The notes under the pieces were generated by a model. The model saw only the letters and a list, made by a program, of their open reading frames with translations, was not told the DNA's origin and did no database searches. Positions 12,202-17,635 of a stretch of DNA of 17,635 nucleotides are shown piece by piece. Position 1 is the first letter of the stretch. The number at the start of each line of letters is the position of its first letter. The stretch lies in NCBI GenBank assembly GCA_947464215.1, contig CANHVX010000007.1, forward strand, positions 1 to 17,635, written 5' to 3'. The stretch comes from Pseudomonadaceae bacterium. GTDB taxonomy: Bacteria > Pseudomonadota > Alphaproteobacteria > UBA2136 > UBA6156. The translations under genes were made by a program, and so were the position numbers.

Positions 12202-13838
12202 TGTCCCCCAAGCCCGAAGGCTCTAACAATAGGCGTCTCTTGTTGGCCGTGGGCCTCAGTGGCCTGGTGCTGCTGATGTCCGACCTTGGCATGCAATACG
12301 CCTTTGGCCGCCATATTATGGGTGCGCCGGTGAAGCCGGTGGTGCAATCGGCCGAGGCGCCAGCAGCGCCCAAGGCGGGTGCGCCGATGCAGGCGGTGGT
12401 GGTGTCGGGCACGCAATCGGTGCGTTTGCCGCTGGAAAACACGCGGGTGAAGGGCGATATTGCCCTCACGGGGGGCCGTCTCGATACGCTGACGCTGAAG
12501 CAGTATAAAAAGGAAATTGTAGAGCCGCAGGGCTTTAATCTCTTCAAACCGGGCGGTAAGTATGCCGAATATGTGGCCGCGGGCTGGCAAGGGAACGGCC
12601 TGGAAGGCCCGAACGAAGCCACGCCCTGGCAGGTAGAAGCCGACCAGACCACCGCCAACCGGGTCGTGCTGGTTTGGCGCAACAGCACGGGGCAGGCGTT
12701 CCAGCGCATTTATTCTTTGCGGCCGGAAAGCTACATTTGGGATGTCACCGAGCGCATGGTGAACGGCGCCAACCTGCCGGTATCCTTTACGCCCTATGTG
12801 CAGGTGCACCGCGAAGGCGGCTATTGGCCCAACGAGCGCAGCAACTGGGTGAATTATTTCGGCCCCATGGGGCAAATCAGCCAAGGCGAGGAAACCCTGC
12901 TGCACGAGGTTGGCTACAGCAAACTGAAGAAGACGGGCAAAAGCGATGTCTGGCAGGGCCAAGGCGGCTGGTGGGGGGTAACAAGCCAGTATTTTGCGGC
13001 GTTGGTGGTGCCCAAGGCGGGGCTTAACACCACGCGGCAGTTTAGCTTCCAAACCGTGAATGGGGCCGAATTTTACACCGCCAGCATGCAGTTTGCGTCG
13101 CAAAGCGTGGCGCCGGGCGCCAGCGCCGAAGTGTCTTACCTCATTTATGCAGGCCCCAAACACTACAGCCAGCTGAAATCGGCCGGTGCCGGGCTCGAGC
13201 AAACCATTGCCTGGGGCTGGTTCGAGCCGATGGTGAAGGGCCTCTATTACCTGCTGGCCATCATCCACACCTATGTGCCCAACTGGGGGCTGGCGGTGAT
13301 GATCATCACGCTGCTGCTGAAAATTGCGACCTTTCCGCTGGCCAACACCAGCTACCGCGCGATGGCGAAGATGAAAAAGCTGCAACCCGATATCGAAGCC
13401 ATGCGCAAGCGGCTTGAGGGCGACCAGCAAAAAATGGCCGTGGAAATGATGGCCATGTATAAAAAAGCCAAGGTCAACCCGCTCTCGGGCTGCTGGCCGA
13501 TGCTGATCCAAATCCCTATTTTCTTTGCCATGTATAAGGTGGTGTTGGTGATGTTCGAGTTCCGCCACGCGCCGTTTTTTGGCTGGATAACCGACCTTTC
13601 GGCGCACGACCCCTGGTTTGTGCTGCCGGTGCTGATGGGGGCGAGCATGTGGGTGCAGTTTAAGCTGAACCCCAAGCCGACCGACCCAATGCAAGAAGTC
13701 ATGTTCCGCTGGATGCCGCTGATGATGACGGTGATGTTCCTGTGGTTCCCATCCGGGTTGGTGCTCTATTGGCTCACCAACAACGTGCTCAGCATCGGCC
13801 AGCAGTATCTGATGATGCGGAAAGAACACGCCATCTAG
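12198..13838 (+). CDS. yidC: Membrane protein insertase YidC
   Basis: A 546-residue Oxa1-family insertase of the Gram-negative type. It has a first membrane segment (about 11-34), a large periplasmic P1 domain (about 55-345), then five C-terminal segments beginning at GWFEPMVKGLYYLLAIIHTYV. ITLLLKIATFPLANTSYRAMAKMK carries a Lys where E. coli YidC has the hydrophilic-groove Arg366, keeping the positive charge. The cytosolic loop (LQPDIEAMRKRLEGDQQKM...YKKAKVNPLSGCWPMLIQIPIFFAMYKV) is typical. It inserts membrane proteins alone or with SecYEG. The start MMSPKPEG is chosen over an upstream in-frame ATG because AAAGGAAG lies about 10 nt ahead and the start overlaps the yidD stop (ATGA). Confidence 0.97.
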   Translation: MMSPKPEGSNNRRLLLAVGLSGLVLLMSDLGMQYAFGRHIMGAPVKPVVQSAEAPAAPKAGAPMQAVVVSGTQSVRLPLENTRVKGDIALTGGRLDTLTLKQYKKEIVEPQGFNLFKPGGKYAEYVAAGWQGNGLEGPNEATPWQVEADQTTANRVVLVWRNSTGQAFQRIYSLRPESYIWDVTERMVNGANLPVSFTPYVQVHREGGYWPNERSNWVNYFGPMGQISQGEETLLHEVGYSKLKKTGKSDVWQGQGGWWGVTSQYFAALVVPKAGLNTTRQFSFQTVNGAEFYTASMQFASQSVAPGASAEVSYLIYAGPKHYSQLKSAGAGLEQTIAWGWFEPMVKGLYYLLAIIHTYVPNWGLAVMIITLLLKIATFPLANTSYRAMAKMKKLQPDIEAMRKRLEGDQQKMAVEMMAMYKKAKVNPLSGCWPMLIQIPIFFAMYKVVLVMFEFRHAPFFGWITDLSAHDPWFVLPVLMGASMWVQFKLNPKPTDPMQEVMFRWMPLMMTVMFLWFPSGLVLYWLTNNVLSIGQQYLMMRKEHAI

Positions 13839-13848
13839 GGCCGAGACA

Positions 13849-13875
13849 GGGCTGGCAGGCGTTCCATGCCAGCCC
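13849..13875 (+). terminator. Hairpin after yidC, possible terminator
   Basis: A perfect 9-bp stem GGGCTGGCA/TGCCAGCCC with a 9-nt loop begins 10 bp after the yidC stop. No T-tract follows on the plus strand, so it may be a weak terminator or a 3'-end stabilising structure. Confidence 0.45.
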
Positions 13876-13946
13876 AAAACGTCCAACCCCTTGCCAAATA
13901 AAGCCTCATCAGGTAAACAGGCGCTTACATCAAGAAGCGGAACCCT

Positions 13947-14555
13947 ATGGCACTTACCTCAGAAATGTCCCCCGGCCAGCTGAAAATCCTCAAGGCTGTA
14001 GCTACATTGCTGGAAAATCCGGCCAATAAAATCACGGTGCAGAATATTGCGAAGGAAATTCACGTCACCGATGGGGCCATTTACCGGCACTATGCCAGCA
14101 AAGACGAAATTTTTGAAGCCATTAGCGGGTATATGGAAGCCAATATGCTGGGCCCATTGAATGCCGTGGCCAAGCAGACCGACCACACCCCCAAGCGGCT
14201 GGAGATGGTGTTTGAGCAGCACATGGCGTTTCTTGAAGGCCACCCGGGGCTGGCGCGTTTGCTGCTGGGTGGCGGGGCCAGCGAAAGCGCGCCGCTAGCG
14301 GAACGGTTAAAGCTGCTCAACGCCAAGGTGCGGGCACAGGTGGCGCAGCTGCTGAAGTTTGGCGAAGCGCAAGGCACCCTGGTGCCCGATGTCACCCCCG
14401 AGCAGGCAGCCGAGCTATTTTACGGCCTGCTGGCGGGCACGGCGGTAAGCTTCAGCTTTGGCTTACCCCAAATTTCGGTGGGCCAGAAGTGGAAGCTGTT
14501 TGCCACGGCCGTGCTCAAGGGCGGCGTGGAATCCACCCAGGCCCCCGCGCTCTAA
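13947..14555 (+). CDS. TetR-type regulator resembling nucleoid-occlusion factor SlmA
   Basis: A 202-residue protein with an N-terminal TetR helix-turn-helix (ITVQNIAKEIHVTDGAIYRHYASKDEIFEAI, about 29-60) and an all-helical C-terminal domain. The body tracks E. coli SlmA more closely than generic TetR regulators: GHPGLARLLLGGGA corresponds to NPGLTRILTGHA, and LKLLNAKVRAQVAQLLK to INQLFERIEAQLRQVLR. SlmA binds chromosomal sites and blocks FtsZ rings over the nucleoid, so a division-control role is possible. An ordinary repressor of its own operon with the downstream lipoprotein is the alternative. The downstream gene starts on its stop codon. No strong ribosome binding site is seen. The fold is confident and the SlmA role is inference. 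Confidence 0.8.
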   Translation: MALTSEMSPGQLKILKAVATLLENPANKITVQNIAKEIHVTDGAIYRHYASKDEIFEAISGYMEANMLGPLNAVAKQTDHTPKRLEMVFEQHMAFLEGHPGLARLLLGGGASESAPLAERLKLLNAKVRAQVAQLLKFGEAQGTLVPDVTPEQAAELFYGLLAGTAVSFSFGLPQISVGQKWKLFATAVLKGGVESTQAPAL

Positions 14556-15079
14556 TGCGTAACATATTAAAAATATGTGCCGCACTGGCACTGGTGGGGT
14601 GTTCGGAAGCCCCCACGCTGGGCGAAGTGGCCATGCAAAGCCGGATAGGCACCACCATTACCGCAACAACCGTGCACACGCTGGAAGGGGAGCCTATTCG
14701 CATCGCCGAGGCGTTGGCCACCGCGCCAACCAAGCCATTGCTCGTGAATGTGTGGGCCACCTGGTGCACGCCGTGCATCGAAGAAATGCCTTCGCTCGCG
14801 GCCCTGGGGCGCGAGGGGCAGGTGCAGGTGGTGGCCATTGCCACCGACGCCTCGGCCACCACGGTGAAGAATTTTCTGCGCCAGCAAAGCTGGGGCCCAG
14901 GGCTCGAGGTTTGGTTCGACGCCAACGGCCTCGTCACGCGCGAAGCACTGGGCGCCAAAGGCTTGCCTGTAACGCTGCTGGCCAACCCGCAGGGGAAGGT
15001 GGTGTATGCCACCGCTGGCGGCCAAGATTGGGCCAGCCCCGCCCTGCGTGCCAAAATGGCGAACGCGCTGGCGCGTTAA
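14555..15079 (+). CDS. TlpA/ResA-like thioredoxin lipoprotein
   Basis: A 174-residue envelope protein. The lipoprotein signal ends in ALVGC (lipid-modified Cys16) and is followed by a thioredoxin fold with active site WATWCTPC (Cys71, Cys74). EEMPSLAALGREGQVQVVAIATDASATTVKNFLRQQ and the cis-Pro loop GLPVTLLANPQGKVV are typical of TlpA/ResA-type reductants, which reduce cysteines of apocytochromes c or copper centres in the periplasm. The membrane-anchored cytochrome c elsewhere in the window is a possible client pathway. The start at 14555 overlaps the preceding stop (TAATG) and begins the signal peptide; the longer frame upstream is discarded for that reason. The gene converges with hisS, and both stops lie in one TTAA. 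Confidence 0.9.
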   Translation: MRNILKICAALALVGCSEAPTLGEVAMQSRIGTTITATTVHTLEGEPIRIAEALATAPTKPLLVNVWATWCTPCIEEMPSLAALGREGQVQVVAIATDASATTVKNFLRQQSWGPGLEVWFDANGLVTREALGAKGLPVTLLANPQGKVVYATAGGQDWASPALRAKMANALAR

Positions 15080-16338
15080 GCGCGGACGCGGGCGATAACC
15101 GCGTCCAACGTCAGGGCCTCGGTGGTGCGGGTGGCAAACACGCGCAGCTGCACCAGGGGGCCATCAACGCCCACAATCCCATAGCGCAGGCCGCGTTTGT
15201 CGGCATTCATCAGCTGTTTGGCCACGGGGAGGGCGTCAAAACTCTGCTCAACCGCCACACCTCGGGCGCGCAGGGCGGCTACCACGGGGGCGGCGTCAAA
15301 GCCGTCGGCGTGGGCCACAAACACCTGGGCCGGCGAAGCTGCGGCGGGGGCAAAGGGCCCATTTTGCGCCATCATCCAGCTGGCCAGCCGGGAAAGGCCA
15401 ATGGAAATCCCCACGCCCGGCAAGTGGCGTCCGCTTAAGCCTTCGGCCAGATTTTCGTAGCGCCCGCCGCTGCAAATGCTCCCCAGCTCAGGGGCCTCGT
15501 GCAAAACGGTTTCCACTACGGTGCCGGTGTAATAGTTCAGCCCGCGCGCGATGGTTGGGTCAAACACCACCGAAGCCATGGCCTCGGCGCCAATCATGCG
15601 TTCAATCAGGCTCAGCACGCGGCGGGCGTCGGTAACGCCTTGGGTGGCCGGTAGCGCCGCAGCGTTGGCCAACATGTTCAACAGCCCGGTGGCATCACCG
15701 CCCAAGGCGGCAAGGTCTGCCGCAATGGCGTCACGGGGGCGCTTTTCCATGTCATCAATCACGGCAATGGCGGCGGTGTGGGTGTCGGCCGCAAAGCCGC
15801 ACGCGCTCAGCATATCGTGCAGCACGGTGCGGTTATTCACCCGCATGGTAAAGCGCAGCCCCAGCTCTTTCAGGGCCGTAAACGCACAGGCAATAATCTC
15901 CGCATCGGCGGCCAACGGCAGCTCGCCATCGGCGATGTAGTCAATATCGCACTGGTAAAATTGCCGGTAGCGGCCCGCTTTGGGGCGCTCGCCGCGCCAG
16001 ACAGGCTGGGTTTGCTGGCGGCGGAACGGGAACACCAGGGTGGGGTAGTGTTGGGCCACATAGCGGGCGGTAGGCACGGTCAGGTCAAAACGGAGGGCAA
16101 GCTCTTTGGCGCCGTCGTCATCGCCTTGCACGTTTAGGCGGCGCAAGGCGTAAACTTCTTTGCTATCAATCCCTTTGCTCACCAGGGTGTCAATGCGTTC
16201 TACTGCGGGGGTTTCCAAGGGCGTGTAGCCAAAGCGGCTGTAAACGCCCTGAATGGTGGCCACGATACGCCCAAAGGCCAGCTGCTGGGCGGGGGTGTAT
16301 TCAGGGAAGCCGGAAATGGGCTCAATTTTTTGCACCAT
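15076..16338 (-). CDS. hisS: Histidyl-tRNA synthetase
   Basis: A 420-residue class II synthetase that charges tRNA-His. It has LRFDLTVPTARYVAQH, the motif 2 region PVWRGERPKAGRYRQFYQCDIDYI, the histidine motif IARGLNYYTGTV, CSGGRYENLAEGL and motif 3 VGISIGLSRL, then a C-terminal anticodon-binding domain (AQVFVAHADGFDAAPVVAALRARG). FDLTVP.AR and FYQCD.D are features I associate with the HisRS branch shared by Bacteroidetes-like bacteria and eukaryotes, rather than the E. coli type (RPEGTAG, FHQLG). The usual RGLDYY is RGLNYY here. The start MVQKIEPISGF is chosen because AAGGA precedes it; the frame continues 44 codons upstream without family similarity and overlaps thyA. It is divergent from thyA. 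Confidence 0.96.
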   Translation of the reverse strand: MVQKIEPISGFPEYTPAQQLAFGRIVATIQGVYSRFGYTPLETPAVERIDTLVSKGIDSKEVYALRRLNVQGDDDGAKELALRFDLTVPTARYVAQHYPTLVFPFRRQQTQPVWRGERPKAGRYRQFYQCDIDYIADGELPLAADAEIIACAFTALKELGLRFTMRVNNRTVLHDMLSACGFAADTHTAAIAVIDDMEKRPRDAIAADLAALGGDATGLLNMLANAAALPATQGVTDARRVLSLIERMIGAEAMASVVFDPTIARGLNYYTGTVVETVLHEAPELGSICSGGRYENLAEGLSGRHLPGVGISIGLSRLASWMMAQNGPFAPAAASPAQVFVAHADGFDAAPVVAALRARGVAVEQSFDALPVAKQLMNADKRGLRYGIVGVDGPLVQLRVFATRTTEALTLDAVIARVRA

Positions 16339-16415
16339 GTGCACAATCCTTAAGCAGTTTGTATTCCTGAAATCTCTAACATGCGCCACCGTGCAAGGGA
16401 AGGGGAGAGACGCGC

Positions 16416-17270
16416 ATGGGCCTAGCACGAGTAAAACCACACACAGAGTCTGCACCGCAGGCCACAACAACCTACAACCCGGCGTATGAGCGCCTGCTGC
16501 AGGAAATTCTGTTGTATGGCGAAGACAAGGAAGACCGCACCGGCACCGGCACGGTTGCGTGGTTTGGCGGGCAGCTGCGTTACAATCTGGCCGAAGGCTT
16601 TCCGCTCCTTACCACCAAAAAGGTGTTCATGAAGGGCATCGTGCACGAGCTGTTATGGTTCCTTAAAGGCGACACCAACATCAAATATCTCAAAGACAAC
16701 GGCGTGAACATCTGGGACGAATGGGCCGATGCCGAGGGCAATCTGGGCCCCGTCTACGGCAAACAGTGGCGCAGCTGGGAAGCCCCCGGCGGCGGCACCA
16801 TCGACCAAATCGCCGAGGCCATCCACACCATCACAACCAACCCCGATAGCCGCCGCATCGTGGTGGTGGCCTGGAACCCGGCCGACCTGAAGAAAATGGC
16901 GCTCACACCCTGCCATTGCCTCTTCCAGTTTCAGGTCATCAACGGCAAGCTCAATTGCCATTTGTATCAACGCAGTGCCGATATTTTCTTGGGCGTGCCG
17001 TTCAACATCGCCAGCTATGCGCTGCTTACGTGCATGATAGCCCACGTCACCGGCCTGCAACCGGGCACCTTTGTGCACAGCTTTGGCGATGTCCACATCT
17101 ACCGCAACCATATCGAGCAGGTGCGCGAGCAGTTAGGCCGCCGCCCCTACCCATTCCCCACCCTGTGGCTGAACCCGGCGGTCAAGGATATCAATGCCTT
17201 CACCTTCGATGATATCCGGGTGGAAAACTACCAATCCCACCCCAGCATCAAAGCGCCAATCGCCGTTTAG
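16416..17270 (+). CDS. thyA: Thymidylate synthase ThyA
   Basis: A 284-residue enzyme converting dUMP to dTMP with methylene-tetrahydrofolate, yielding dihydrofolate. Visible motifs are DRTGTGT near the N-terminus (phosphate-binding Arg), FPLLTTKKVFMKGIVHELLWFLKGDTNIKYL, IWDEWA, GPVYGKQWR, the catalytic cysteine in LTPCHC (Cys166), LYQRSADIFLGVPFNIASYALL and the end IKAPIAV. About 20 extra residues (MGLARVKPHTESAPQATTTY) precede the usual start; the site AGGGGAGA at 16401-16408 supports this longer form, and no better start lies inside. It forms an operon with folA, which begins 9 nt after the stop and regenerates the folate it oxidises. Confidence 0.97.
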   Translation: MGLARVKPHTESAPQATTTYNPAYERLLQEILLYGEDKEDRTGTGTVAWFGGQLRYNLAEGFPLLTTKKVFMKGIVHELLWFLKGDTNIKYLKDNGVNIWDEWADAEGNLGPVYGKQWRSWEAPGGGTIDQIAEAIHTITTNPDSRRIVVVAWNPADLKKMALTPCHCLFQFQVINGKLNCHLYQRSADIFLGVPFNIASYALLTCMIAHVTGLQPGTFVHSFGDVHIYRNHIEQVREQLGRRPYPFPTLWLNPAVKDINAFTFDDIRVENYQSHPSIKAPIAV

Positions 17271-17279
17271 GTAACCCCG

Positions 17280-17635
17280 ATGGAGATTGTCATCGTGGCC
17301 GCCAGGGCCGCCAACGGGGTGATAGGCCGGGGCGGCGCCTTGCCGTTCCATTTGCCGCCTGATTTAGCGCGGTTCAAAACCCTCACGCTCGGGAAGCCAG
17401 TGATTATGGGCCGCAAAACGTGGGAAAGCCTGCCCGCCAAGCTGCGCCCCTTGCCCGGGCGCACCAACATCGTCATCACGCGCCAACCTGCCTTGGTGGC
17501 CCAAGGCGCCACGGTGGTGCCCTCATGGCCGGCGGCGCTTGGTGCCGCCGGTGCCGCCCCCGAAGTCTGTATTATCGGCGGGGCCGATATTTATGCGCTG
17601 GCCATGCCGCACGCCACCCGGCTGGAAATCACCGA
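17280..17635 (+). CDS. folA: Dihydrofolate reductase, 5' part (cut by window end)
   Basis: 118 codons of a DHFR are present and the frame is open at the window edge. It begins MEIVIVAARAANGVIGRGG followed by ALPFHLPPDLARFK, with the catalytic acid in LPPDL, then PVIMGRKTWESL, LPGRTNIVITRQ (NADPH-binding region) and CIIGGADIYALAMP. The usual LPWHLP is LPFHLP here. It reduces dihydrofolate to tetrahydrofolate with NADPH. The start is 9 nt after the thyA stop, so coupled translation from the thyA transcript is likely; a recognisable Shine-Dalgarno is lacking. A full-length protein would need about 45 more codons. Confidence 0.95.
   Translation, partial: MEIVIVAARAANGVIGRGGALPFHLPPDLARFKTLTLGKPVIMGRKTWESLPAKLRPLPGRTNIVITRQPALVAQGATVVPSWPAALGAAGAAPEVCIIGGADIYALAMPHATRLEIT

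Noticed and set aside
12174..13886. A 570-codon minus-strand frame opposite yidC, and similar long frames opposite ntrY and ntrX
   Set aside because: They are full shadows of well-recognised genes in GC-rich DNA; the translations are His/Arg/Gln-rich with no family motif.
16339..16415. A riboswitch or leader element ahead of thyA
   Set aside because: The divergent gap is only 77 bp and no conserved aptamer-like pairing could be seen.
16339..16470. Longer N-terminus for HisRS
   Set aside because: The added residues have no similarity to HisRS and overlap thyA; a Shine-Dalgarno precedes the ATG at 16338.

Overview
The window looks like a piece of a GC-rich alphaproteobacterial chromosome. The case rests on the NtrY/NtrX pair, elongation factor P next to an inositol-monophosphatase-family gene, the rpmH-rnpA-yidD-yidC cluster, a membrane-anchored class I cytochrome c and a thyA-folA pair. 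Nearly all genes are housekeeping. No transposase, integrase, phage gene or CRISPR array is visible. Species cannot be named from the sequence alone.

Layout. 1-125: end of a tiny His-rich lipoprotein-like frame. 148-609: the most unusual part. A 76-nt tRNA gene (minus strand, anticodon UAA but a short class I variable loop) is followed downstream by an array of four further units, each ending in an exact 18-bp copy of the tRNA 3' end including CCA. Two 157-bp tandem repeats make up most of it, and one unit type carries a decayed tRNA body with an enlarged anticodon arm. The plan resembles the rtT repeats behind E. coli tyrT. 634-2091 (minus): efp, its terminator, then an IMPase-fold protein that has lost the metal-binding motifs. 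2188-3024 (plus): an unrecognised exported protein. 3131-6854 (plus): ntrY and ntrX, whose frames overlap by 98 nt; NtrX lacks the GAFTGA loop needed for sigma-54 contact.

6855-7515 is a gene-free stretch of extragenic palindromes in a composite repeat of about 160 bp, followed by an 8-bp tandem repeat (8 units). 7516-9891 (minus): topA with three zinc ribbons and a Lys/Ala tail, visibly less GC-rich than its neighbours. 9998-10585 (minus): a lone type IV pilin-like protein. 10691-11233 (minus): the anchored cytochrome c, divergent from rpmH.

11376-13838 (plus): rpmH, rnpA, yidD and yidC, tightly packed or overlapping; these act in ribosome assembly, tRNA 5' processing and membrane protein insertion. 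13947-15079 (plus): a TetR-type regulator resembling the nucleoid-occlusion factor SlmA, with a TlpA-like thioredoxin lipoprotein starting on its stop codon. 15076-16338 (minus): hisS, whose stop shares a TTAA with the convergent lipoprotein gene. 16416-17635 (plus): thyA and the start of folA, which form the dTMP/folate cycle; folA runs off the window edge.
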